Shown: positions 33,057-44,473, counted from the first letter of the stretch. The stretch: 64,000 nucleotides of DNA from Corallium rubrum (GCA_964035015.1 OZ035998.1:22649479-22713478); one strand, 5' to 3'. Made by a program: numbers and translations. Notes: generated by a model not told the origin, from the sequence alone.

Positions 33057-35844
33057 TATTATCGATTTTTCGGAGCGCGTCGCTCATTTTTCGGCAAGCT
33101 CGCATTACGAGCACAGCTTCGTCTGCCTTCGCAGCAAGCAGCCATTTCGCGGTGACCCGTCATTCGAAGTAGAAAAGCTTCGGTTTTAGATACACATGTA
33201 CTTCTTTTCGTTTATTGTGTATCTAAACAACATTTGTTATTTGATCTAGAAGGCATACGGCATATCTTGTGTACAGCTCGATTGTTGTGAGCTGCGCATT
33301 TAATACGGTTTTTTGGTCGATAGTTTGGACATTGATTCGTCGAATAGTCCAGGCTTTGTCCCTCTACCTTTTTGCCGAAGCTATAGCAGTCCAGCTTTAA
33401 TAAAACAGCATACCAGTTGTGTTTTTAAGGTAAGCTAATATAATAGATTTGTTTGTACTTTAATAATTTAATGACTTTGTTTCCCAATTTTGTTTAATGT
33501 TTATATCGAAAATTCGAAGAGAATATTATGTTTATACACTGTACCATAATAATATTGAAAAATATTCTATCAATTTTGGCAATTTACTTAATTTTGTTTA
33601 AATTTCCTTACAACTTGCAGTGCTCATAATTATTTATTATTGTTACTGTATTGTAGTAGATTGACAAATCTGTTATCAGAACTGCACTATAAACAGCACG
33701 TGAAACGAAATAATAAAGGAAATTTTGTGCATGAAGCTACTTCATAAATAAAAAGTAAAACAGTTCTGTAAAAATGAGATGTATAATACCCTTTTTATTT
33801 ACGAATTTTTTAGTTCAATGATTCAAGAGAACAAGAGGTGACTCCCATTTCAAGTGGTAGTGTGGTACTTTTGTGGGAGTTCGATTACATATCTTACCAG
33901 CACCTAGTTCCAAACCCATAATATTAAGACCAAGGAATCCTGACTGTGTTTTAGATTAACTAGACCTGGTACTTACACCAGTAGATGTACACTGGCCAAG
34001 ATCTTGCAATTGTTTTTTGCAGATACAGGACCAGTTTGTTTAGTGGATATTCCTCCACGTACATAAATGGATGATGATTATGGTACTTATGATGGTGTTG
34101 GTGGTACATGTAATCATGATGGTGGTGGTCATTATGGTGTTGGTGCAGCAGGTGTTTGTGTTGGTAAATATTGTGGTTTGGATGTGTAAAATGAAATTCA
34201 TGGATATCTGATCTAGTGTTACTACAAGAGGAAATCAGAGTAAACTAAACCAGTCATATCTAATCTGTTCTCCCTAAAGGTCCAGTATAAGGGCCATCCC
34301 TTAATTATTGGTCCAATGGAAACCTGTGGTGTTTCTGTGTTTGGTAGAGTTAAACTGGAAGGACCATGAGATATATAAGCAGGAAAAATGCTGAAGATTA
34401 GGATTAATTTCCATGGAACATTTAGTTTGATAGCAAGCAAGATGATTTATTAGAAATCAGGCATACATGTACATCAAACATATTCAAGGTACCAAAACCC
34501 TACTGGCCTGTACTAGTTTAACTACTCCACATGCATTTTTTTACCTTTTTAAAGGCCTCGATAAGCAGAAAAGCATTAATAGAGAAAACAAATATTGTAA
34601 ATACTGAAAATACATGTACTGTATAAAATAATAGTGAAATTGTTGGTGATTAGTCAGCCTGTATAATGGCAAACAGTTGAAGAAATTTGTAAACAACATT
34701 TGCATACAAAATATGAATTTATTAAATTTATTTTGTTACAAAAAGAGCTGAGTGCGCATGAGTAAATTAACTGTTTTTTAAAATGTTATTTTGCTTAAAT
34801 CCAGGCCATTGGAAGCAGAAAATGAACTTTGTTCATACTTTGGGTCAGTTTTGGCAATCAAAGCCTTATCTTGTCCTCAAAAGGAGTTTTGTTATTTATG
34901 ATGTTTTGCTGGACACTTTTTTGTTGCAGTCAAATGAATCTTTCTGCTTGGCTTAGAAACTACAAAACAAACAAACAACTTTATTATATGAACTGGGAAT
35001 AGGATATACAGTATTATTGCAAATAATTTGTTCCATAATATACTGTCATACCTTCTTGGGTGATCTGGCCGGATTTCTAAATAAAGTTCGACTAGATGAG
35101 CTGCACTGCCCGGCAGGTGCAAGTCTTCTGGTCTTTGTTTTTGTTTTCCTTGGTGTATTGTGGTATCGCCTTGTGAAATATAGCAACATTTTAAGCAGCT
35201 ACACTCTCTTGATCGTCGTTACATGTAAATTGCATTCCTTCTCGATATTCAGATTCTAAAATAAGTAACAAACGACCTTAAAACACATGTAGGATTAAAC
35301 TATAAAGCATAATCAGTGCTTCATAGTGTGTAAAGCGATAAACACCACACACGTTAAAGAACCACTGTTGTTTTAATATTAGCCACCACGACGCCCCTCA
35401 AAGGTTCTTCCTGTGTGTTGACATAAGCCACAGATTAGTGTGAAAATACCCCATTTTCAAAATCGAAATTCTCGTCGGTTTTAGGGGTCTTTTGGGGACT
35501 TTTGGTACCAATTGAAAGATCAACTCTTGTTGATTTGGTTGGTGGAATTTTATCTAACTAAACCCAATTGAAAGTAAAAAGTCCCCTGAATAAATCATGG
35601 CAGTTATTATGATATGTGCAGTGACCCGAAACGGACAGATAAAACATTGTAATTTATGATGACTAAAGCGCAATGTAGAAACCAAATAAACCGCACACAA
35701 TTGCATTCGATACATAAATAACAGAATTATTAAGACGTACCTTTAAAAACGCACGATTTTCAATGAAAAATATCCAAGACGAAATCCTCGATTATCTGTT
35801 AGAATGTCAACGGCAATCTCGAATGAGAGAAAAAACCTGTCGCA
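33057..35844. other. 2.8 kb between inverted repeats, no gene recognised
   Basis: Contains a GC-richer patch (33070-33190), a donor-like TTTTTAAG then GTAAGC at 33427, (GGT)-rich sequence (34085-34180), and a short protein-like minus-strand stretch at 34892-35122 (HLPGSAAHLVELYLEIRPDH). These could be parts of an untranslated first exon and a small exon of one gene, but nothing identifies it. Confidence 0.3.
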
Positions 35845-35905
35845 AAGCATTCCGGGATAGCCACCGTTCCTCCTCTGTATTCTGTGGTTGTCAAGATTCA
35901 ATATT
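35845..35905 (-). repeat. right copy of the widely spaced inverted repeat
   Basis: Complement reads ACAGAGGAGGAACGGTGGCT then ATCCCGGAATGC, 2-3 changes from the left copy. The outer flank TTAATATTGAATCTTG also resembles the left flank. A plus-strand 64-residue frame over it (35763-35957) is probably incidental. Confidence 0.7.
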
Positions 35906-36149
35906 AATTAGCAAGCATCGCGTCGCTAAACTGTTTCGCCACAGATTTTTAGTCTAAAGTTGAAAATATTGAACTCCTAACTACATACCCGACTATCGTT
36001 AGGTGCGTTACATTGCTTCTGGCTTTCTTATAACAGTTTTTTTGAGTTTTCAGTAACGTGTATTGTTGATAGTGTGAAATTTACATCTTCGGATTGTGTT
36101 TCACCGACTTCCGGAAGAATGTGATTGGTTCGATTCGCGTATTTGCATA

Positions 36150-36326
36150 TTTATTATATCCATTTTGAAATCAATGGTGATACTCGCAATCTGATTGGCT
36201 GAAAATAGTGCGATTAATGCCCAAATCGCACTATTTTGAGCTGTAATCGTATCATTTTTGTAATCGCATCATTTTTTCATCATTTTGTTTCATTTCTTGT
36301 GTGATTTCAAAATGGATATAATAAAG
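36150..36326. mobile_element. palindromic MITE
   Basis: Outer arms TTTATTATATCCATTTTGAA then ATCA (36150-36173) and TGATTTCAAAATGGATATAA then TAAA (36302-36325). The centre AATAGTGCGATTAATGCCCA then AATCGCACTATTTT is itself palindromic. Confidence 0.8.
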
Positions 36327-36328
36327 AG

Positions 36329-36434
36329 GTAATTGAACTTCGTGTCATGCAATTTTGGTCTGAAATCAAACTTGTGATTACAAATCGCGCGTTTGATTTC
36401 AGACCAAATTGCACTCCACTCACTTCAATTACCA
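36329..36434. mobile_element. second palindromic MITE, adjoining
   Basis: GGTAATTGAACTTCGTGTCA then TGCAATTTTGGTCTGAAATC on the left pairs with GATTTCAGACCAAATTGCA and CACTTCAATTACC on the right. The inner 17-bp arms TTGGTCTGAAATCAAAC are perfectly complementary. It lies 3 bp after the previous palindrome. Confidence 0.8.
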
Positions 36435-36529
36435 TTATTAATTAAGTGGGCGTTGATCGATGTATCCCTTGGATTGTTGCAGGCTCTCAGTTGAGAGCCT
36501 ACTCGCAGGCTAGGAGCCCGATGAGGGTG

Positions 36530-36930
36530 CTAATCTTTGCAAAACATATATGCATAGGGAAGCCATTTAAAGGCTTGCTAAAAATACTCGCTTTTGAAAC
36601 CTCCTAATAACAATACATTTTTACAACCAGAATTTAATAATGAAATCTAAGTTTTGCTTTGATATGTTCAACTTTCATTAAATCAGTTCAGTCATCCTAT
36701 CCATAATTTCTATAATTACCTCGAGGATTATCATTTGTTTTTATATCTGTTTGTTTTTATATCGGCTTTATATCAGGAGTGTTTATTTTAATCAGGGTGT
36801 GTGTGTATGTGGGGGTGAGGGGGCGGGGGGGGGTGGGGTGGCGGTGGTGGTGGTGGTGGTGGTGGTGGTTCCAAAAAAGCATTTAATAAAAGCGGGCGAG
36901 GGTTGCAACAATGTATTTCTAGTAAGGTTA
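36530..36930. repeat. interspersed repeat R2, copy 2, with G-rich (GGT)n core
   Basis: Same family as 25790-26155. Here the G-rich patch has expanded at 36792-36870 into a GT/GGGGGTG/GGT repeat (about nine GGT units). It could form G-quadruplexes on the plus strand. Confidence 0.75.
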
Positions 36931-36934
36931 GATA

Positions 36935-37430
36935 TACTGCCGAAACAGAGAACGTAGTAGTCTAACGTTTCGAGCGAAGGCCCTTCGTCTGATAGAAACG
37001 TAAAGAGTGTAAACAAACAATGAGGTTATATAAGAAAGATAATCATGTGATCAAAAAATTAGACAATCAGAGCAAATAACAATAACAAATCAATAATGAG
37101 ATGCGAAAGACATTTGCTATTCTCACCTTCGATAAGCAAAAAAAGAAGGGGTGTAAAAAGGATGACCGAGAGTAAAAATTAGATAAATTAAGTGAAAACA
37201 ATGTTGATACCCGCCCTTGCTAAACACAAACGGCATCTTCAGAAGTGTTAGATAAAAGAAGGGGGAAAAAAGAAAAAAAGAAGGATAAATTAAGTGAAAA
37301 CACTGTTTGTGTCCGCTCTTGCTAAACAAAAACAGCGTCTCCAGAAGTGTTAAGTAAAAGAAAAACGTTCGTTGAGTCCATGAGGATGAATGGTTCCAAT
37401 TTTGAAAATGAGACGCTTTTCTTTTTTTTT
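36935..37430 (-). mobile_element. Penelope-like element, 3' end fragment
   Basis: Minus-strand 3' end of a Penelope-like element (family P1, same as 39.79-41.45 kb). Near 37420-37360 it encodes the endonuclease C-terminus (IFKIGTIHPHG.NERFSF). The 3' part contains a hammerhead-like motif at 36961-36998, with core CAGACGA instead of CUGANGA, so cleavage is doubtful. It ends with the shared CTGCCGAAACAGAGAACGT box at the left boundary. Confidence 0.75.
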
Positions 37431-39015
37431 TTTAGTATCAACCATTAGTATTGTTTTATTTTTCGAAATGCCTGCAACAATCGAGCTCAAAACTTGGTCC
37501 TACATTATAGATTAACATATTTCCACACAGTTTACATGCATGTAAAGGTGCAATGACAGCGTTGTTAGAAAGAGTATTACGGGTTATCTCTGAACAAACG
37601 AGTTTCGATTTGCGTGGCGTTAAATACTTCATTGGTGAATGCGAAGGCGACTGCAGCATGACCAGTCAGTCATCGTACAAAGTCGATTACCTAGGCTTAT
37701 TGGTTGGAACGAACAAGTTATTATCTCCCGCCTCAGTACTAACGAATACCATAATAATTTGTCGTCTCAAGCAATAGGAAAGCGGGTCCGTACGAGTCTG
37801 GACGACTGAGTCGTTCAGTTAATAAGGTTATTCGTTCGTTCTCGTTGGATTGCGCAGGTTCACTAGTAGAAGTACAAGAACTTACATGGACATCCACAAA
37901 TCTTTGCGGGAACCTCGATGCATTCTACAATAAATATAAAGCATTAGTTAACTCATGAACATAAATTAAACACAAAATCACGAAACAATGATTTATTATT
38001 ACTAAATAAGAGTTAATTACCGAGAACTAACTTTAGCTTAGTTGCCGACCTCGAGGTAATTAACTGATGTAGTTTATTCATGACACAGACGATATTTGTC
38101 GTTATTTACCAAAAAAAATAGTATTCTAGACGTAGTTTTAAAACGATATAGTAGGTCATTTAATATGCAAGGTCAATAACCCATACATTAACCGCGGGAC
38201 ATGATCCCACATCAAAGATAATTTATGCATGAATAAACTAATAGCTAATAATCATTTAGAAACGTCACTCTACAGAAAATAAAAATTGCCATATACTTGT
38301 AACTAGAAATTCATATTCTATTTTATTGATCTTGGGATAGCTGTTAAATATTCAGCCAAATTTGTCAATTTTTAACAACACATCAAGACACACAGAAACC
38401 ATAGTCAGTCGATAGTTTGAAAGAGTATAAAACAAAACACACACCGAAAATAAACATCTTGTGAAACCCAAGATACGAGTCAAAAACAAGAGAGAATGTT
38501 GAAATGGTTATCCAAGTGACTTGAATTAGATAACAACGGTCTTTTATATTTACAGTTGAGTGATGACATCATTAGAAAGGAACTAGCTAGATCTATTTAC
38601 ATCTCAGGTTGGCCACGTGATTAATTGTCAGAGTGTGATAAGGATCAAGAGTGGCGAAATGATGTATCGCCTGAAAAGCGTCAACTCTTTACTAGCTTTG
38701 AGGCCGGAATTTAACTCCGGTGTGTGGAATTTGATTAAAAGAGCTTCTAAAAATAATAGAATGTTAGGACTATATGACCTACAAGACTAAAAGATTGTTA
38801 AGTTGTTAAAAATGAGATCCTAAAGACGGGCGCTCTGTCTACGACTAATGACTTAAAAAACGAATCAAAAAGATGCGAATTCTAACTTACTGAGAAATTT
38901 CATATTATATTTCAGAAATTTCTTCATTAATAAAAGAAATGAATTTTTATCAAGTTGTCGCCATATCAACAAGCACTTATTGTGTAACTACAAGGAAATG
39001 CCACCATTATATATA
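37431..39015. other. no gene recognised
   Basis: AT-rich. A weak relative of repeat R1 lies at about 38008-38100 (GTTAATTACCGAGAACTAAC, GACCTCGAGGTAATTAACTG). No coding evidence. Confidence 0.4.
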
Positions 39016-39655
39016 TAATCTCAAGCTTTTATACTCAGAAAAATGTCTGAGTATCCCTGACGGGATTCCAACCCGCGACCTTCTGATTCAGTTCTAGACA
39101 GACGTTCTGCCGACTGAGCTACTGGGACTCAGACGGTAGAAAGAAGGATAAATCGCGATCTGGTTCGTTTTAATGACATGCGAACTTCACATTCGAAGTC
39201 ACAAACACGTCGGTAGTCTGGTAATGTGAGTAAAATTTGTTCTCAAGCTTTTGTACTCCGAAAAATGTCTGAGTATCCCTGACGGGATTCGAACCCGCGA
39301 CCTTCTGATTTCTAGAGAGACGTTCTGCCGACTGAACTACTGGGACTCAGACGGTAGAGAGAAGGATAAATCGCGATCTGGTTCGTTTTAAAAAATTTTA
39401 CTCACATTACACCAAGCTACAATTCCAACTAACATTACTACCAGACTACCGACGTGTTTGTGACTTCGAGTATGAAGTTCGCATGTCATTAAAACGAACC
39501 AGATCGCGATTTATCCTTCTCTCTACCGTCTGAGTCCCAGTAGCTCAGTCGGCAGAACGTCTGTCCAGAAATCAGAAGGTCGCGGGTTCGAATCCCGTCA
39601 GGGATACTCAGACATTTTTCTGAGTATAAAAGCTCGAGAACAAAAAAAAAATTTT
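39016..39655. repeat. three copies of a tRNA-derived SINE, two inverted to the third
   Basis: Copies at 39030-39225 (minus), 39243-39395 (minus) and 39440-39650 (plus). Each has A box TAGCTCAGTCGGCAGAACGT and B box GGGTTCGAATCCC (one copy GGGTTGGAATCCC), preceded by CAGATCGCGATTTATCCTTC and followed by CTCAGACATTTTTC. The anticodon arm does not pair cleanly, so these are SINE heads. The second and third form a long inverted repeat joined by a TTTTACTCACATTACACCAA spacer, which also follows the third copy. Confidence 0.8.
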
Positions 39656-39686
39656 ACTCACATTACACCAAGCTACAATTGCAACT

Positions 39687-39689
<3 letters not shown>

Positions 39690-39734
<45 letters not shown>
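39690..39734. repeat. (TA)n microsatellite
   Basis: Pure TA run between the SINE cluster and the Penelope-like element. Confidence 0.95.
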
Positions 39735-39736
<2 letters not shown>

Positions 39737-39789
39737 TAGTGTGCTGCGTAGGCAGTGTTAAACAACAATCGAAATATGGTATAGTAAGT

Positions 39790-40334
39790 TAATACTGCCG
39801 AAACAGAGAACGTAAGTGGTCTAACGTTTCGAGCGAAGGCCCTTCGTCAGAGAGAAACGTAAAGAGTAAAACAAACAACGAGCTTATATACGCGAGATAA
39901 TCACGTGATAAAAATTAGCCAATCAGATTAAGGTAACCAAGACAAACTAATAATGAGATTCAAAAGAATAAGCCAATCAGAGCAAAGTAACAATAACAAA
40001 TTGATAATGAGATGCGAAAGCCATTTGCTATTCTCACCATCGATAAGTAAAAAAAGGAGAGTAAAAAATAGAGAGTAAAGAATGGAGAAGTAAAGTGAAA
40101 ACACTGTTTATGTCTGCCCTTGCTAATACAAAAACAGCATCTTCAGAAGTGTTAAATAAAAGAAAAACGTTCGCTGAGTCCATGAGGATGAATGGTTCCA
40201 ATTTTGAAAATGAGAGGCTTTTCCTGTCGTTTGCGGCTATGATTACCACCGGAAATGGGTGAGATAGTACAAACTTTCATGTCAGAAATATGATGGTTGA
40301 CACTATTAAAATGTCGGGCAACAGGCTTGTCAAT
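39790..40334 (-). pseudogene. Penelope-like element P1: endonuclease end and 3' region, minus strand
   Basis: From 40334 the minus strand encodes the end of the GIY-YIG protein: DKPVARHFNSVNHHISDM, ISGGNHSRKRQEKPLIFK, GTIHPHGLSERFSFI to the stop at 40152. A 3' untranslated part follows, down to a hammerhead-like motif and the terminal box near 39800. The reading starts abruptly at DKPVARHFN: exactly the part missing from the plus-strand copy next to it, which stops after VRNND. The two pieces therefore look like one insertion with an internal inversion. Confidence 0.75.
39821..39862 (-). ncRNA. hammerhead ribozyme-like core in Penelope terminus
   Basis: The minus strand reads ACGTTTCTCTCTGACGAAGG, then GCCTTCGCTCGAAACGTTAG. 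It has the conserved CUGANGA box (CTGACGA) and GAAA box with a stem II of 3-4 bp between them, and ACGUUUC/GAAACGU can form stem III. Penelope-like elements are known to carry hammerhead motifs in their terminal repeats. Two other copies in the window have changed cores. Activity is not shown. Confidence 0.55.
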
Positions 40335-41286
40335 TATGGGTACCAAAATGGGCCCTAGTTATGCAAACTTATTTGTTGGTTATGTTGAAAAACAAATCTT
40401 CGAAAAATATACTGGACCACTTCCTGATTTCTTCGGGAGGTACATAGATGACTGTTTAGGAACAGCATCATGCCCACGCGTGAATTAAGAGAAATTTATC
40501 AATTACGTCAATGATTTCCATCCAGCTCTCAAATTCACATGGGAAATCAGTGAAACCAGTGTGTCATTCCTTGATGTTTTGGTGTCCATTAGTGATAATG
40601 CGCTCACGACTTCTGTTTCCTACAAGCCTACCGACTCACACAGCTACCTTCTATTTTCATCATCTCATCCCAACCACACTAAACAATCCATCCAATATTC
40701 TCAATTTCTGCGACTTCGCCGCCTATGCAATGATGATAAAGATTTTGAGACCAAATCTTTGGAAATGAGATCCTTTTTTGTCCAACGTGGCTATCCTAAC
40801 CACCTATTAGACTCCGCTATTCATAAAGCTTCCAGTATTCCCCGTCCGGACACTTTAAAACAACCTTCGGAAAGACTTTCTGATAATAAAACTCCACTAG
40901 TTCTCACATTTTATCTTTTCAACTATAAAGTTAAGGATATCATTAGCCGTAATTTTCACATCTTAAAGAATGACCCTGAAACATCTGCCATTTTCACTGA
41001 TAACCCTTTGATCTCTTTTCGACGCAATAAAAACATTCGGGATAGTTTAGTACGCAATGCCCTTAGAGAATGATGCTACACATGTTCGTTTCTTGACCCT
41101 GCCACATTAATTTCAGGACCCAAATCTAATTTCACCATTCGGCATAATTTCACATGCACCTCTTCCAACCTCATTCACTGCATTTATTGCAGTAAATGCT
41201 GCATGCTCTACATTGGTGAAACTGGCAGACGTTTATCTGACAGGTTTGCTGAACATCTTCGTTCTGTGAGGAACAATGATGTTGGT
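40335..41286 (+). pseudogene. Penelope-like element P1: RT and start of GIY-YIG, plus strand
   Basis: RT fragment starting at the palm: MGTKMGPSYANLFVGYVE and the catalytic box FGRYIDDCLG (YIDD). A stop at 40488 interrupts it. 40561-41073 continues with VSFLDVLVSISDN, SYKPTDSHSYLLFSSSHPNH and SRNFHILKNDPETSAIF. After another stop, 41074-41280 gives a GIY-YIG endonuclease start: CIYCSKCCMLYIGETGRRLS, RFAEHLRSVRNND, with the Cys pair of Penelope endonucleases. Both ends are abrupt. At least two stops, so inactive. Confidence 0.85.
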
Positions 41287-41450
41287 TACCTTTATCTGAT
41301 TGGCTAATTTTTATCACGTGATTATCTCGCGAATATAAGCTCGTTGTTTGTTTTACTATTTACGTTTCTCTCTGGCGAAGGGCCTTCGCTCGAAACGTTA
41401 GACCACTTACGTTCTCTGTTTCGGCAGTATTAACTTTCTATACCATATTT
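41287..41450 (+). mobile_element. Penelope P1 terminal repeat, plus orientation
   Basis: Inverted counterpart of 39790-39925: CTGATTGGCTAATTTTTATC, ACGTGATTATCTCGCG, hammerhead-like core at 41372-41396 (CTGGCGA instead of CTGACGA, GAAAC kept), CTGTTTCGGCAGTATTAAC. With the left copy it makes the insertion terminally inverted. A (AT)n run follows at 41461-41495. Confidence 0.8.
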
Positions 41451-41452
41451 CG

Positions 41453-41495
<43 letters not shown>

Positions 41496-41519
41496 TAGAT
41501 AAATAGCTTGATAATCATG

Positions 41520-42400
41520 GATATTTCCCAGAAGAAGAGTGAATGAATGAAGGAATAACTTTATTTACCTGTCAATGTATTTAGCTATGTACAGCTAATT
41601 GGGGACACTATTTATAAGTTTTAAACTAAAATAGGATTTACACTACTAGATCAAAACTTACAATAATTTACCTATTATAAGAATATTTCTTAAAATACAC
41701 CTATATACAATACGATAAATAAAAAATAAATAGATCAATATAAATAAAATAACAATAAAAATTAAGTTGAACATAAAATACAATTTTTGCAGTTATTATC
41801 GAGTATGCTTTCTAAGTCCTGTTTTCTAATATTCCTTTTAAAAGATTCTAAGCTAGGTTTCTCTTTATCTTCTTTGGTTAATTTAGACCGGCCATATATA
41901 AGGGCCATAATATCTTAAAGAGTGTTTACCATATTTGACTGTACTGTATCGCGGTATGTTAAAATCTGCATTTCGCAGTTTGTAGTGATTAATATTTTTT
42001 ATGAAGATTTCATTTAAGTGAACAGGACTTAAATTGTTCTTAATTTTGTACATTAATATTGCTGCACCTTGAAGTCTTCTATTAATTAAACTTGGGAGAT
42101 TAGCACGATTGAGTAGCTGCTGGTACGTAATAGTTGAGTCAGTTATATTATATACTGCTCTGAGGGCTCCCTCTTGAATTCGCTCTAACTTTCTTTTATC
42201 TGAAGCCCGACAAAAGTGCCACACCAAGTGACAATACGTAAGATGCGGTAAGATTGCAGACTTGTAAAGTTGTAGCTTTGCAGATGTAGGAATTAACTTC
42301 CGTAAACGTAATATCACCCCAACGTTTCTGCTACTTTTTCTACACACAGCAGTGACATGTTTATCAGAATCAAGAATTTGTGAGTGCTCAATACAAGTTT
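41520..42400 (-). pseudogene. LINE C-terminal region (CR1/L2-like)
   Basis: 42347-41883 on the minus strand is an open 154-residue frame: VGVILRLRKLIPTSAKLQLY, AILPHLTYCHLVWHFC, RKLERIQEGALRAVYNI, LMYKIKNNLSPVHLNEIF. After a frame break it continues ESFKRNIRKQDLESILDN to about 41780. The 3' UTR ends in a TTCATTCATTCA tail (41535-41545 on the plus strand as GAATGAATGAA). RT proper is missing. 42360-42470 holds two near-identical copies of a segment with TCAAGAATTTGT and GTGCTCAATACAAG, a local duplication at the 5' break. Confidence 0.82.
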
Positions 42401-42489
42401 ATTTTTTCTACACAGTAGTGACATATTTATTAAAATCAAGAATTTGTTAGTGCTCAATACAAGAGTGCTCAATACAAGTTTATTGTAGA

Positions 42490-44440
42490 GCTAAATATAT
42501 ATATATTTGGGATTATCTAAGATATATACAACATATCATTACACTGTGTTTCATGCCAAAGGCAATTTTCAGATGACTAATGAAATTCGATACTCTAGCT
42601 GATGAGTTTATATACAGATCGGTGGAATTTGAATTGCTAATTGTCAGGCGGTGTTTCTTTAAAATTACACAATAGGTGTTTGTTCATGTGGTGGCAACTT
42701 GATAGAAGTTCGTTTCGTTTGTTCAGTAGGTTGAATTTTTGGAAGATTATGTGGTATTTTTCGGATAGCCAAAGCTCGCATCTTTCTGAGCCATTCTTGA
42801 AAGCAGGCGCTCTGTCCAGGATCGACCATTCTATCTCGTTGATGTTGACGTTTTTGTCCCGTTGGGTCCAAATATAAGTTTGATAGCTCCGTAGAATTAA
42901 TTTTGTTTCGGTGTCGGAATGTATTTCTGTGCTTGTAAAGACGGTCTTTGAAAGTGTTTTCTGTTAGTCCAATGTAGTTTGTGTCATTGTTGTCTGTGTT
43001 GTTGGTAACGTGCGCTCGGTACACCAGGTTTTCGGTGAGGCATGTCCCTTGGAGTGGACATGGTACATTGGCTCTGCAATTGCATTTCTTGGTTTGGTGC
43101 ATTTCATCTTTGTTACTGAGGATTTTCATGTTGTGAGAGTTGATGATGCTAGACATATTCGGCATGCAGCTATAACTAACTTTGACATTGTTCCGGTTGA
43201 AAATTTTGTGGAGCTTGTGTTTTTTTGGGAAATGTTTATCGAGGAGACTGAGGAATTTCTCGGCGACATTTGTCTGGACATTTGCATTATATGGAGCGAG
43301 GGTTGAACCAGATAATTTTCCTTCCCCTATTTCTTTTCTGGGTGTTAGCACTTGTGTCGTGATTGCTTGGATTGAACTCTAGGGTATCTTATATCCACTG
43401 GCCTTAAGTGCGGTGTTATAATACGGTGCCGCTTTGTCGAAGATCTTTTCCTGGATGATATGTTGCTAATTCGCTTGCTTATATTTTGTGGCAATTGCTT
43501 AATAATGTTCGGAGGGTGGTTGGATTTGGTGTGGATGTAGATAGGTTTATCGTTCGGTTTCTTGTATGTTTTATAGGTTTCTGATGGAAGGTTGAAGGTG
43601 ACGTCAAGGAAATTTACTTCTTTCAGGTTGGCTTGTATTGTTATTTTAAGGCCATGATCTTTGAATACTTTGGTGATTTCTTTTCGGATTTTGTCGGATA
43701 TTTGGCTGGTGCTGCGGAATGCTGCTAATCCGTCATCTCGATATAGCCCAATTTGTGACTTCCCATATTTCTCGGATAGTTTGCCTAGGATGTATAGGCC
43801 CACTAATTCGCAGACTTCGGCGCCATCGTAGCTACCCATAGTTACATCGAAGGTGTTGTCGTTGTCTTTCTTCATCCATGCTGTGCCTTTGTCGAATAAT
43901 AGGGACTTGCATGCGTGCATTATAGTCTCTAGATCGTCATCGCTGATCGGAACAAATTCTTTGGCGTAGAGGATGGCTTGTGTTAGGAGCTCCTCAGAAA
44001 TAGATGGATAAAAGTCCACAATGTCAAATTATACGAAGTTGCATTTACTCTTATCTTCTAAGCTTTTGAACCAGTCGATCACGTTTTTGGTGCTCTTCCA
44101 TTGGTGTACTTGGGTTTTCTGTTTGATAGTTGTATTTATTCGTTCTAGTATCTGTTTGCTGACGCGTCCTAGGGTACTTTTGCCTGGGTTTATAAGTCTG
44201 CATTTCGGGGCGCTGTGAAAGTTCTCCATATGGTCGTTAAGGGTAATAAAGGATTGTTTCTTAGCGAGTGTTGTAGTTCTGTCCTGGATTCCTAGCTTGG
44301 TTGTGATTTTCTTTGCTTCGTTGTTGATTTCGTTGTAAGTGTTGTTGTCACATTTCTTATATGATTTAGTGATGTTCTCGTGTAATAGTTTGTCGTGCGT
44401 GTCTTTGTCCATTTCATACATGTCATCGCCAGAAATCATA
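42490..44440 (-). pseudogene. Penelope-like element, second family P2 (RT plus GIY-YIG)
   Basis: Minus strand. 44439-44029 is the N-terminal part (LLHENITKSYKKCD, AKKQSFITLNDHMENF, CRLINPGKSTLGRVSKQIL). An in-frame TAA at 44026-44028 is followed in the same frame by FDIVDFYPSISEELL and the catalytic box IGLYRDDGLAAF (YRDD) to 43345. A frameshift leads to 43351-42665: the connection region (FNRNNVKVSYSCMPNMSSII), a Cys cluster (CNCRANVPCPLQGTCL) and the GIY-YIG endonuclease (YRAHVT, NYIGLTENTFKDRLYKHR), whose C-terminus is decayed. Gene order and the DFYPSI and GLYRDDG motifs place it among Penelope-like elements, clearly different from P1. One stop and two or more shifts: inactive. Confidence 0.85.
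42547..42573 (-). ncRNA. hammerhead-like core in P2 3' region
   Basis: Minus strand: CTGAAAATTGCCTTTGGCAT then GAAAC. The arrangement CUGANGA - short hairpin - GAAA is recognisable (TTGCC/GGCAT stem), but the first box reads CTGAAAA, a change at an essential position. It lies beyond the decayed end of the P2 endonuclease, as expected for Penelope elements. Confidence 0.4.
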
Positions 44441-44473
44441 ACCGTCGCGCCCCCCGTGGGTAGTCAGCGGTAA

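Noticed and set aside
36792..37016. Proline/threonine-rich protein on the minus strand
   Set aside because: It is the translation of the GGT-rich microsatellite inside repeat R2.
39030..39640. Three genuine tRNA genes
   Set aside because: Good A and B boxes, but anticodon stems do not pair and the sequence is embedded in a longer repeated unit, so SINE heads.
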